In this document: piece after piece, positions 27,266-39,500 of the stretch | How the letters are laid out: the number at the start of each line of letters is the position of its first letter | How positions within the stretch are numbered: the first letter of the stretch is position 1 | Origin: Burhinus oedicnemus | Taxonomy: Eukaryota; Chordata; Aves; Charadriiformes; Burhinidae | Assembly (NCBI GenBank): GCA_008921705.1 | Contig: VFFE01007215.1 | Coordinates: 2,594,217 to 2,658,216 of the forward strand | Reading direction: 5' to 3' | DNA: 64,000 nucleotides | The notes under the pieces: model-generated | What the model was told of the DNA's origin: nothing | The model's input: only the letters and a program-made list of their open reading frames with translations | Databases searched by the model: none | Translations under genes and position numbers: made by a program

Positions 27266-29291
27266 CATGCTAGGTAGGAACAATCTCTGCTGCAGTAACG
27301 TACCGGGGAGCACACTTGAACCCTGAAGATATCAAATAAAAAACCCCATGTGATTCTACTCCTGCTCTCCACATAAGTCCCTATGAACATTCTGAGGTGT
27401 TTGTTACAGACCAAAAGCTTTTTGTGTTACACAGGGGTATGGCAGAGTTGTAACTTCAGTTAGACCTCACTAATATGCCTTTTAAAAAGTACTTTCATTT
27501 AAAATGGAAATAACTTACTGAATTATGTACTTCAAAATGAGATCGTGTACAGCTGATGTCGGTAGTACAGTTACCCAGGAACCCGACATTAATCTGTTTT
27601 CTAATGCAGTGAATACAGTGTATTGTATATCTATCTTTGATTATTCATGAAACACATTATTATGGGTGAGCTGGGTGTTATTATTCGATGTAGAATACTA
27701 AAAGTATTGACTTCTGCTTCTGTTTGCTCTGAGTGCAAAACTCAAGCTCTTTCTTAAGAAAAAAAGACTTTTTTTTTTAAAGAAGTTGAAGGATTTTCTG
27801 CTTTAAATTTCCACTGAAATTAGTGACATTTTCTTGCACTTTCCAGAGTTTGTCTCTTAGCAAACAAAGAAAGGCACTGAATCCTAAAATATGGATGCAA
27901 AAATCCACTGCAGAACAGGTTTTGAACACCAGCTCTTTCACACAAACCATTAATAGACATAGCAGTTGAATAATGATTTTCACCCAGCAGCAGAAGTACA
28001 AGAACTGCAACTGAACTTGTGACTTCTGAACAAGTGTCCACAGTTAAGTCATCACCAAATGATTAGCCAAACATTCCCCCTTTCCTTCCATATCAGAAGC
28101 TTTAGCACCTGATGGAATAATGATCATAATTGTGGTAGCAGCTGTGACAGTTACAGAAAATGGAGGGCACATCACATCACTGCTAATTCCTCTGCAGTGC
28201 CTGTACTCTCAGCTGAAGGTTTCCCTTCGTTTTGGAAGCTGAACATCACCTGATAGCTGATGAATAATTACAGTCTTCACTACTATCCCCTACACAGTAA
28301 AATGATTTGAATTGAAATCCCTGTGATCATTGTTTCGTTTGAGGCTTTTGACCAAATGTCATCTGAAAGGGCTAGGCAAAAAGCCAGGTTACTAAAGGTA
28401 GCATTTGGATGAAGCAATATGTCATTCTGTATACAGAGAAGTTCATTCAGATTGTCAGCTAACTATGTTTTTAATAATGTCCTCAGAGCACTTACAGTCA
28501 AGTTGCTTTTTGAAAACTCCCCTTACCATTCTACCAGATTATTTTTTATATCTTGGAAATGAGTCAGATTTCTACTTATCTGGAAATCATGTGGCAGAGG
28601 CCAACATACTTGAATTAATGTATGAGATTTCCACTTATTGACTCTGACCTCTAAAGCCCTTTTCAGTTCCTTTTGGTGCACCTGCCCAATCAAATTATTT
28701 TCAGTCACTGGGTTTCTGTCCAAACATCAGCCTGGCTGGACCTGGGCTGCCCCTGCAGGTATCTCCATGGGCTTCTGGGAAGGCTCAGGCCACTTGTTTT
28801 TTCACAGTAGCACAGGTTAATGTAAAACATGTGCCTCCGGTTCATACAGTCTGTTTTAAGAGCATTTCAACTACACTCTTCTTATCTCTGAGATTTCTGC
28901 TGAGAAATACATGTTTCCCCTCTTTCTTCCATCTTCCATGTGATCTCCATCACATTTTTTGGAAATAGAACTCTGAAAAAGAAACAGATCTCCATGCTAT
29001 GTGCTGCAGCAAGACAATGTGGTCCACGTAAAATCATGGTATCATTGCTGAGGGAAAAAAATGTCTGCATCCAGAATTCACTAGTTTGAACTGCTCTCTG
29101 ATCAGATGTATTCTGAGCCAAAGAATGGCTGGACCTGGAAACTCCGGAAAACCTTGAGGACTGTAGCTCTTTTAAAGTTATTTAGACATTTAGATATTTA
29201 CTATTAGTACTTCAAGTGCATACCTCTGGTCTTAACTCTCCACTTTTTCTCTCACCACTACACAGATGCCCATCAATACATAGGATCTGAT
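27266..29291. other. Intergenic, no gene recognised
   Basis: AT-rich unique DNA between two forward CR1 copies. Nothing recognised. Confidence 0.6.
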
Positions 29292-29657
29292 GATGGCAAA
29301 AGGAGTCTCAGGAGAGACCTTATCACTCTCTACAACTACCTGAAAGGAGGTTGTAGTGAGGTGAGCGCCAGTCTCTTCTCCCAAATAACAAGCAATAAGA
29401 CAAGACAAAACGGCTTCAAGTTGTGCCAGCGGAGGTTTAGATCAGATATTAGGAAAAATTTCTTCGCCAAAAGGGTTATCAAGCATTGGAACAGGCTGCC
29501 CAGGGAGGCAGTTGAGTTATCATCCCTGGAGGTATTTAAATGAGTTGTAGATGTGATGCTGAGGAACATGGTTTAGTGGTGGACTTGGCAGTGCTAGGTT
29601 AACGGTTGGACTTGATGATCTTAAAGGTCTTTTCCAAGCTAAACAATTCTATGATTC
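29292..29657 (+). mobile_element. CR1 LINE 3' end (5'-truncated)
   Basis: This is a classic bird CR1 3' terminus. It has CTCTACAACTACCTGAAAGG, TTAGGAAAAATTTCTTCG, GGAACAGGCTGCCCAGGGAGG, GGAGGTATTTAAA, GTGGACTTGGCAGTGCTAGG, and the tail ATTCTATGATTC. The end of ORF2 is broken by stops. It belongs to the same subfamily and orientation as the copy at 35045. Confidence 0.95.
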
Positions 29658-30633
29658 AAAACCCCCACTGTGTTCACACAATAACGTAGAATTGCTTATG
29701 TCATACTTGGGGACTCATCTCTTGAGCAGGGCAAAAAATCCCCAATGAAATCCCAGCAGGGTGAAGTTCAAAAGCCCAGTTCATGCTGACATGACTCCAC
29801 ATGTCCCTCCCATACCTATAAGATGCCTGTGAGTGGTACCCAAACTGCACTGAGGGTAGCCCAAAATCCCAACTGTACTTGAGGCAGAAGCTGACAGGAA
29901 TTTTTTTTGTGCCTAGAAAATAACATCCAAGAGTGAGAAAAGGTGCTGCAGAGTCTGAGGAGGCTCATGGTGGCTGTGGTCAAGATTAGGGGTAGAAGAT
30001 GTTTCAACTGATGCAGGGGATGAGATCATAGTGTGTTTGGGCAGGGAATATAGGCTACAAGGTGGGGAAGACTGGCATTCATGTGAAATACCGTGCTAAT
30101 ATATCATGTAGATACACCCGCTGCTGGTCTTGGATCTATCGCCACATTTTGGCCAATTGGCAGGGTGGATCCCATTGGGAAAACAAAGTAGTCAACAATG
30201 GGGAGATGAGGGAGAGTGGGGATGGGTGGTCTTTATGGCAACTGGTCCCAAACTTTTCCACCATTGACCCACTGCTGGTTTTGAGCCGTGCAAATGAATT
30301 TAGCTGTAGGCTAGTGGTCCCACACAGAAGTCTCTGACTTCATCTGTAGCAGAAAAGTCTCTGTTGCTGATTGAAGTGTTCTCTGGCTGGACAGCAAGCA
30401 TTTTACAGACCTAAAGAAGGGAACAGGCTGAAATATTTAAAGCTAATGCACTACTTATCTGTGAAGTGCAGACTTACAGTTACTGACCAGTCAACATAAA
30501 GAGGCTTAAAAATGTCACTAAATCTGAACAGAAAAACAAAGCAGGGAGTTCATTAGTCAGTTACATTGCATAGAAGAAGCCTGGGTTCTCTTATCATAAC
30601 ATTGCTTTATATCTCCAATTTAAATCGGAAAAA
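29658..30633. other. Intergenic, no gene recognised
   Basis: Unique DNA. Around 30240-30290 a TGGTCCCAAACTTTTCC, then GACCCACTG order faintly recalls a hAT/Charlie-type transposon end, too weak to call. Confidence 0.5.
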
Positions 30634-31200
30634 CACAGTATCATAAAATAACTTAGGTTGGAAGGGACTCCTGGAGGTCATTTGGTCCTAACTCTTGCTC
30701 AGAGCAAGGTCATCTTCAAAGTTAGAGCAGAATTCTGAGGGCTGCATCCGTTTGACTTTCAATACCTCCAAGGATGCACAGCCTGCCTGGTACCTGTCCC
30801 AGGACCTGACCAATCTTGCTGTGAAAGTTTTCTCCCCATGACCACAATTTTTCTTGTTGCACCTTGTGTTTGTTGTCTCCTGTCCTTTCACTGTGCATCT
30901 CTGAGAAGAGTATAGTTCTGTCTAATATAACACTGTCAAAAAGGTGGTTGAAGGTCACAGTTCCCCCCAAAGCCATCTCTTCTCCTGGCTGAGCAAATCC
31001 ACCTCCCTCAGCCTCTCCTCCTACATCACATGCTCACGTTTTTGGGTTCCCACCTTTCCTCATGGCCCATCTCTGGAGGCCAGTGTGTCTACATTTCTCC
31101 TGTAATAGGGGGTCCAGAGTTGAACGCAGTGGTTTGGATGCAGTCTCACAAATACCAGTCACACTACCATCTCCACTCAGGAGCTCTCATCCATCAAAGG
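30634..31200 (-). mobile_element. CR1 LINE 3' part (5'-truncated)
   Basis: Reverse copy starting with ATCATAAAATAACTTAGGTTGGAAGGGACT. It is followed by a recognisable ORF2 end: AAGGATGCACAGCCTGCC, TTGCTGTGAAAGTTTTCTC, and the ATCTCTTCTCCTGGCTGAGC and CCTCAGCCTCTCCTCC blocks. Similarity fades after about 31150 (GTCCAGAGTTGAACGCAGT is still visible) and may reach 31330. It is more diverged than the copy in MED23. Confidence 0.85.
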
Positions 31201-34200
31201 ATGGGCACAGACACCAAAGCCCTCCTGCAACACCAAGTGCTCAGCTAGGTACTGACCCACAGTACATGTCTGCTCCCACCCAAGCATTTCCCCTTGACTG
31301 TCAAGACCAAGGTGAGAAGTAGCCAGGCACTTCTCCTCTTCACCTTAGGCCTCAGAGCCAATAGTCACAGCGTCTGCTTCTCTCCACAAGAACTGAGCCC
31401 AGTAAGGACTTAGTCTGAACAAAAAAGGAGGTGGAAAGATGAAGTCCTGCGTCAAATTGCCATAGGATTATTGGGTGCGCTACTACTAATTTTTGTGTGT
31501 TTACACACAGGAGAAGGATGAGGCAGCTGTAGAAGCTCAGCTAGACAAATGCTTGATGGAAAAACATGAAGGATAGCTTCTCAGTAACTAGCTGGTTACA
31601 TTTTCATAAGAAAAACACAGTAGGTAAAGAAATAATCCAGTATTGCGTTTATTCCTCCATTATTCCAGGCATAAGAGGCACGTGACTTCCTGGTGGAAAC
31701 TTGAGTAAATCAGGTGGTCATCTAGTGTTTGCCTATTGCAGCTTCTGCTCTGAAGCTGAGCATGTTCTAAAAGGTAAAAAGTCAGTCCTTAAACGTAACT
31801 GAAGGTTGTCATGCCCTATCTGAATTTGGGTGGTAGGCATGATTGCCACTCCTCCTCATCAGCTGGTGTGGCTCTTGAGAAGGGGAGTCAAGACAACCTG
31901 GCAGTGAAATGCTATGTCAAGAGACATGATACTGATACAGGCCTAGTTCCCCCTCAGGTCCAGCAGAGCTGGGAGGGATTGCACCAGGGGGGAGTGCTCT
32001 AGGCACTCAGCTCAGAAAGCCCTGGAGAGACAACTCTGTGAACTCATAATGACACCAAGGGACCTGTGGACCTTGGTCCCCAAGGGTACAAACAAAGGGT
32101 GATGGCGGAGGCCTTGAGAGGCCTGAGAGGCATTATAGCAGGGGGCCCCAGGATGTAAACACAAATCAATCAGACAAGTACAGGTCATAGAAGGGATACA
32201 ACCTTGAGAGCTGGATAGAACAAATTTTAGGTCACATCAAAGGAAGCAAAGAACATATATCAAACACATGTATGAAAGCATCCTGCTGTGGTGTGAGAAC
32301 AAAGGAAATAACAAGAAGGTACTAAAAATGGGAACAAAGGCAGAACAGAGAGGAATGGTTTTGGTATTGTCACCCTCATTGAGGACTCCATCCCTGATCA
32401 ATGCCACTACTTACCTGCAGCCAGTCTCCCTTGCCTTCAGTAGAGACAATGCTGCTTTTTAAATTGCCACTCACCATACTTTGTACTACATGTTGGCATT
32501 TTGTACATGAAGGTATATTTTTACTCTGTACTTAGGTTAAATAAATTAGAAGTTTAATTCTAATTTAATTCTAAAATATCCTTCACATAACAGCAAGGTT
32601 TACCAAGAGTAACACTCCATTTACCATACATCAAATATGACCATCTAAAAATAATCCTTATTAAGTTTACATGTACTTCAAGCAGCTGTAGGGCCTCAGT
32701 CCATAGAAGGGATTTGTCTCTGTGCAAAGAGAAAACTAATGCATTTGTCTCACATCAGTAGCTTCCTAATGGCCATGTCCACAGTCCACTGAAACCAACA
32801 GCCTGAGGGTTACTGGGTATAGTAGTCTCTGGATTGGGCCTGTAACTACTGAAGTCTGAGTAATCTGTTGGAAGAAAGAACATCTGAGCCACCCGAAAGC
32901 TGCTTTAATAAAATCTTTTTCAAAATCAAACCATCATATATACTACTTTCTAGTCTGCATTTGACATCTGCACTTCTCATCACCATGACAACGTAACGAT
33001 GTGACCCATTGTAGATTCTTATAAAAATTTATAGCAAAGTATTTTATCAGCTTGTTAATTCTGAACTAAACCTTTCTGAACAAATTGAACAGCAAGACTT
33101 CTGTTTGTTAAACTGAAGTGCAAATGCACAGGTTTTCCAGGGTTCACAATAACCAGAAGTCTGCAACACTTTCAGAAAAAATGGTAATCAGTTTGAACTA
33201 CTTTCCTGTTCAGGGAGAGAAGTGATGAGATGTTTTTATTTTCTCTTTCTTTCTCCTTCATATTCTAAAATCATTGCTTTTAGTATGTAAGGGTATTTTT
33301 CTTATATCAAAAATATAAAAATGTACTGCATGACATCATGTTGGAAAATATCGACAAACATGCAATTAAATTATTACTGGATTTTAAATATGATTCAACT
33401 AAAATTACACAAGTTTTAAAGGCTGTGAGATAGATTATTCTTCTCTCCCCTGAAGTCCTATGCGTTATGCAGTGTAATTTAAGAATAACATTCTGTTTAC
33501 TTCTCTGTTAATTTATAGAACAAAGAGGGCCCATTCCAAACAAGGAGACTGACTTAACAGATGGATTTAGCTACCTACTTGTCCCCAAAATGCATATGCT
33601 CTTAAAAACTTTCATCATCGCAACCTTCAAAGTACCTCATATTCCTAGGCTTGGTGCTTCCTCTAACAAGATCCTCAGGTTCCTGCTTGTGGCATCGAAG
33701 TCCCACAAAACCCCCTTTTCAGGGATGTCACTTCCCTCCCTACTCCTGCTGTGAGCCATGCTGGAGTTGGTACAGAGTGCCCATAACCCTGTCACATCTA
33801 GCAAACGAAAGCAATGGCACAGCTGGGATCCTGTCCTATTTACTGCCTTAACCACTTATTAGAGGGCTCACCTGAGAGAGTAAGACCGGGGTTATTCTCT
33901 TTGCTGTTTGCATGGTGTTAGACCCACATCTCCAACGTACTCATGGATAACACAGCTGTGAGATACTCTGGGGTAAGGTTCCTCAAGCCTTCTGGTTTGA
34001 ACTGTATCATTTTCCATGGGATAAGGAATGATAAGTACGCCTCATTAGCTGTTGTAGATAGCTCCCTTGTTACTTGCTGTATTTTATTGAACTAGGTCTT
34101 AGATACTTAATTTTCCCAGTGAATTTAATAAGGAATTTCATCACCTAGAGAGAAACATGACTGAAAATTATATACTGTAATGTCCTGTTGTCCAGGAATA

Positions 34201-35044
34201 CTTGTAGGTGCCCACCTCCACTGACCTGGGTTCTTAGACAGACCTGTTCTTAAAAGTATGATACTGCTGCTTTCCAAAAGGCTCGTGAAAGCCACATGGA
34301 TCTGGCTGTTGGATCAGATGTGAAAGCCTAGAAGAACTTCAGGAGGGGTTCGACCTAAAACATTCCTTCAACATCCTTGAATCATCAGCCCTTGTGATGT
34401 CAAGTTATGGAAAACCTCAGCTGGAGGGCAGGAAAGTCTCAAAATTTAGTGTGGCACTTCAGAGAGTCACAGAAAAATTTAAATTGGAGGTCATCTGGTC
34501 CAATCTCCTTCAAAAAGCTTAGCTACTTGTCATGTAATCACAACACTAGCATCAGGAAGAAGACCTTAAGGCATACCTATCCTATACAGTGAAACCTGGA
34601 GGTCCCCCAGTTGCTGCTGTACTCACATGGAGCAGCCACCCTGTTCAGCTGTGCTGGCCCAGACCTGACTCACTGAAGTGACGCTTGGATTCTGTGTTGT
34701 TCTGGAATCAGCAATGGTGTTTTAAGGTCCTACGTGGATAGTCTGCATGAATCTTCCTTGCCATATTACTCTACTACCTTTCATAACCAAGCCCACACAG
34801 GGCCTAAAAAGATCTGTGCCTGGACTCACCTGCAAATCACCTTGAAATTGGTATTAAAGTATTAAACTGGAATATAATAATGAGTAAAAATGGATTTATA
34901 TTAAAGGTCAGTGAGGAAATAGTTGGGCTATCTGACTGTTTGGCTCCAGTTGTTGTTTAGTAAAAAGAACGCAAAGTACTGAGTGGGTTCCACAGATGCA
35001 AGCCTCCAGCTGTTCTGTTGTTCTTCCTATTTTTCTGTCAAGAA
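31201..35044. other. Intergenic, no gene recognised
   Basis: Left part may still hold eroded CR1 to about 31330. A GC-richer block at about 31800-32460 has a different texture from its AT-rich flanks and could be an old, unrecognised repeat. The rest is AT-rich unique DNA, except for the CR1 trace at 34463. Confidence 0.5.
34463..34530 (-). mobile_element. Short CR1 3'-end trace
   Basis: The run AGTCACAGAAAAATTTAAAT followed by TGGAGGTCATCTGGTCCAAT is a worn copy of the reverse CR1 terminus (tail, then GGTTGGAAGGGACCTCTGG-type sequence, then the TAGTCCAACC-type block). Nothing of ORF2 can be followed further right. It is short, so some doubt remains. Confidence 0.5.
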
Positions 35045-35510
35045 AGACACTGAGATTCTGGAGCATGTCCAGAAGAAGGGCAATGAAGCTGGTGAGGAAC
35101 AAGTCTTATGAGGAGTGGCTGAGGGAACTGGGGTTGTTTAGTCTGGAGAAAAGGAGAGTCAGGAGAGATCTTATTGCAATCTACAACTACCTGAAAGGAG
35201 GTTGAAGAGAGGTGGGGTTGGTCTCTTCTCCCAAGCAACAAGCGATAGGACAAGAGGAAATGGCATCAAGTTGCCCCAAAGGAGGTTTAGCTAGGATATT
35301 AGGAAAAATTTCTTCACAGAAAGGGTTATCAAACATTGGAACAGGCTGCCCAGGGAAGTGGTGGAATCACCATCCCTGGAGGTATTTAAAAGAGGTAGAC
35401 TTGGTGCTTAGGGATATGGTTTAGTGGTGGACTTGGCAGTGTTAGGTTGATGATTGGACTTGATGATCTTAAAGGTTCCTTCCAGCCTAGGAGATTCTAT
35501 GATTCTATTT
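35045..35510 (+). mobile_element. CR1 LINE 3' end (5'-truncated)
   Basis: Well-preserved 3' part of CR1. It includes CTGGAGCATGTCCAGAAGAA, GAGGAGTGGCTGAGGGAACT, the end of ORF2, GTGGTGGACTTGGCAGTGTT, and a perfect tail of ATTCTATG octamers (GATTCTATGATTCTATT) at its right end. The reading frame still shows [17 protein letters not shown] and is interrupted by a stop at the GGTTGA site. It is a direct repeat of the copy at 29292. Confidence 0.96.
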
Positions 35511-36235
35511 TTATTTTGTTTTGTATCCTCAGAAAATATTTTAATACATCCTCAGGGCTGAGATTTCAACACATGTGGACTCATATAGCATGGCAGTTAA
35601 TATGCAGAAATTTTGAGATTTTATCCAAATAATTCCCATTTCTGGCTGTTAAAATACATGGGCCAACACTGAGCAGAACAGGACAGTCCGTAACAAGCCC
35701 TAGCCAAAGATGGTCAAAATTCTAAATTACACCTTATTTTCAGCCAAATCTCCATGCCTAATACCTGCCCTGACAGTGCAGATTGAGCCAATAGGAAACT
35801 TTTGACCCAGGGATTTACGTAGATTTTAGGTTTCTTAAATCTGGACCTAAAGTACTGGACTCAATCCCACTTTGGTTCACAGGAGTCTTTCTGCAGAGGT
35901 GAACCCCATGTGCACAGGAGCAGACCACCATTGCACAGAGGAGTATAGGATGAGAATAGTGGGCACAGATTTTCTGTGCTTGTCTTAGTTGCTGCTATAC
36001 TTTCCTGTGGGTAGAGGGAGGTATGCCAGCAACCAGATTAAAAGTCATGATTCCCTTAAAATAGTATTTCTGAAAGAGACAGGGTACCTGATACAAATAG
36101 AGGAGAAAAGTGGGTAGAAATGAGTAATGTCACAGTCTGGCTACCCACAACAAGGATCCCTGCCTGATACCAGGCAGCAGTGCGGAGCCGGAATCTGTAG
36201 GAGTTGAATGCATTGTACTTTTCTTTAAAATCCCA
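35511..36235. other. Intergenic, no gene recognised
   Basis: Unique DNA between two forward CR1 copies. Nothing recognised. Confidence 0.6.
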
Positions 36236-36533
36236 TGAAGAAGAGAAGGCTCAAGGGAGATGTTATGGCTGTCTGTGGCTGGCTGATCAGAGGATCTGAG
36301 AAGACAGAAGACATGAGAAATTCAGGTGAGATATTAGGAAAGCCCTTTTTGCCATGAAGGTGGTCCAATACTAGAAGGCGGCCCAGGGAGGTTGGGGAAC
36401 CTCCATCCTTGGAGCCCTGATTGGACAGAGCCCTGAGAACAATGATCTGATTAGGCCTGGCTCTGAGCAGGAGGTCGGAGTAGATGGGACCTCAGGAGAT
36501 CCCTTCCTATCTAAATTATTCTGTGATTTTCTG
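36236..36533 (+). mobile_element. CR1 LINE 3' end, diverged
   Basis: Forward CR1 terminus with several deletions: GAAGGCTCAAGGGAGATG, ATATTAGGAAAGCCC, GGCCCAGGGAGGTTGGGGAA, GATGGGACCTCAGGAGATCC, CTTCCTATCTAAATTATTCTGTGATTTTC. The tail resembles the ATTCTGTG octamer form. It is of a different subfamily from the copies at 29292 and 35045. Confidence 0.85.
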
Positions 36534-39500
36534 AATCTGCGATTCAAGACACACAGAACCTGGCAGGAATGGGCCTTCAATCTTTTTTCACTCATTATTA
36601 TGATCCCTCTCTGGATATGTTGAACACACAAGTTGTTTTCAGTGTTGATACATACAAATGGACAATCTAGACAAGGTCATGTTTTATTTCTTTTAAATAT
36701 GTTCAGTGGAATTAAACAGGAAAATTTGTATTTCTGAACTTCTGTACAGTGCTCCTGCAGAGAACCTCAGGATGTCAATCTAGACTTTTTGAAAAAAAAA
36801 AATTCCCTTTGCCAGACCCAGACTTTGAGCCTGATATAGACCTCATTAACTGCAATATGTTGTGTTCATCCTTAATTTCAGTGCCTTTTTGTCTGAGGAC
36901 TTTCTGAAGGTAATTTCAACACAGATACACTCAACATAGTGTTGGGAGATCATTATGTTATGGTTGAACTCCTGGTTATACTCCAATGCCCATTCTCATT
37001 GACATGGAGAGGCATAGAATTTTGCCTTTTCTGCCTGTTATTTGTAGGTTGTTGTTAGGAGCCTACAGAAAATAAATTACACTGAACATGATTAAACAGT
37101 CAGACTTTTGAGGTCTGCTCACCGACCATACGGGCATGCTGTAAAAAGCTGATGTAGAAGTAGGCATCAATACAGAGAAGGCTGGTACTCATTTCTCCCA
37201 CAGCCTGTATCGTGAAGGAACTGCTCCCACTGAAAGTGGCCGTGGTGCTTGTGATTCACTGGTGTCTCTCTTCAGGGTTATGAGCCACACCCGAGCTGAT
37301 GCAGACACGCAAAGCTTCATGCTCTCATCTGTTCCCATCCTAAATTAATAAAACCTTAATTATAGGAGCAGGGGAGCAGTAACTATTTTTGAACAAATTA
37401 AAATACTCCATCATGTGCTTTGTGCTTTTTTCTAAGCAACTGGGTTTTTTTCCCTCCTCATTAATGCTTTTCTCAGAGGATGCTAATGACTCACTCAGTA
37501 ATGATGCCATTGCTTTTAGTTAATCAGTGTGTTAGCAGTCACTGCCGGTGTCAAAATGAAACCAACCTCCTCGTCTCCCATCAAATATAACTCACACAGT
37601 GAATGTTAAGCAGTGAAAGCATTCACAACAAAAGGTGTGCTGTAAGGTAGCTCTTTTATCCAGATACCTTTCTGCTGCAAACACCATACCAAATTCCCCA
37701 TGAACTATTAATATTTGCTCTCCATAAATAATAAATTCCTCTGCATTTTCTTCTCATCTGCAGAGGAGAACAGTTACACAATTGGAAAGGGGTATAACCC
37801 TCTATAAAATGGAGAGAAAAGGTTCTTAGTTGAATAATTTATCTAAAAATTATATAGGCCATGCAAGGGCTACAGTAGAAACTTTTGAGGAATTATCCAT
37901 TTGCATGCAGGTATTGTCAAACTTTGATGATGGAACTAAGGTTTCCTGATCTTGATGCTCTCATTTTTTTACTACAGTTTAAGTATCTATTTTTACAATA
38001 ATTCATATTTTGTAAAGATGAGAATAATATTGGTTTCAGACTGTAAAAGGCCTGGATGACCCTCCTGTCATTTTTTAAGTTTTCTTCCTCTAGGAGAACC
38101 TGGTGGGAACAACTGGCAGGTACTGACACCTTGTCTTGCCATCAAGGTAAACAGAGGAAAAACAAAAATCAGTGAAGAGCTGGCTGAAGTTTTATCATTT
38201 GGTTTGATTCTTATTATTTCTGTAGGTAGATTGGCAAGAAATCAATGAAGCAGAAGGTAAATGTGGCTTCAACACAAAATACAGAGGCACACAGTGTCAA
38301 GGAGAAAATGCAAATAAATGGTAGTCATAGCACTGCTCTGGTGTTCCCCTTCGAGGCATGGCATAGCATATTTGGGAGGTTTAGGGTAGGAATCATTTCA
38401 TTTGTAACTCCAGATCTGAGGTGTTTGGGAGGAAGGACTGTAAGTTGCTGGTCATCTGGAAGGTGGGTGTAAACAAAACAATTTGAGAAATACACTCATC
38501 ATCCTTTTCTCTTTGTAAGGCATGCACAAGAATTTCAGAGAAGTGCATTTCCAGTGCACTCACAAAGCACACCATGTATAAATGCAGACTGTTGTGGTGC
38601 TTTCCTTTTCTTGCATTTTCTGAGCCTTTTAAAATCGAACTCTAAATTCAGAAAAGTAAATCCAGTATGAAAAGCAAATCCTGCATCTTATAACAGGCTG
38701 CATTCATTTCAGACTCTGTTTATTTTTCCCTCCTTAAATTTGTCATTCTGAATACTGCTCGTTACTGGGTTTTATTTCAGATTTTATTTTTTGTTTTACC
38801 TTCTGCTGCTGTATTTTGGACACTTTGTGCTGGGTTTCTCATACAAGTCTTCTCCCATTGAAGTCTTCTTTGCCCTCAAGCTGAGGCAGCAAGACAGCTT
38901 GCCTACGAGTAATGACACTGTGCTGGAGGATACAGAAACTTTTGAGGATGTTTTTCATTTCAATCACTATCTCCTATCAGAATCAGTGGAAAGACTCCCA
39001 TGAACTTCATTAGTCATCAGATTGGGTCTTTACTGAGCACCTACCTTGACAATGATGAAGACAGATACTCTCTAGTTAGCTAACATAAGGGTAAAAGAAG
39101 CATAGCGAAAATAGACCAAGTTCAATGCTGTTGAATGTTTCTCCTGCAAGGAATGAAAAAGGTAGTTTAGCCTCTCAGCTTAGGAAGAATATCAGCACAT
39201 GAACTAGAACTCCTCTGTTTTCATTATTTTTGGTTGGCTTGGAGTAGAAGGTGCAAGGAAAGATTACAGGAAGACCCCCTTGAATTTGCTATGACAATTA
39301 GCTGAAGTTACAATTTTTACTCAGTTTAATTTATAGTCTTTATACAGTATCTGATCAAGCATGCAAAGAATCCCTCCGAAGAACATCTTTGTAGAACAGA
39401 GGTGTCTGAGACAAGATCACAGCTTCAGAGAAGCAGTAAACAATGTAAGCTATCTCTTCTGAGTTTTGATCTAGTACCTTAATGCAAGATGATCCACCTC

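Noticed and set aside
30240..30290. Faint resemblance to a hAT/Charlie transposon end
   Set aside because: Only about 40 bp of loose similarity and no terminal inverted repeat or 8-bp duplication seen.
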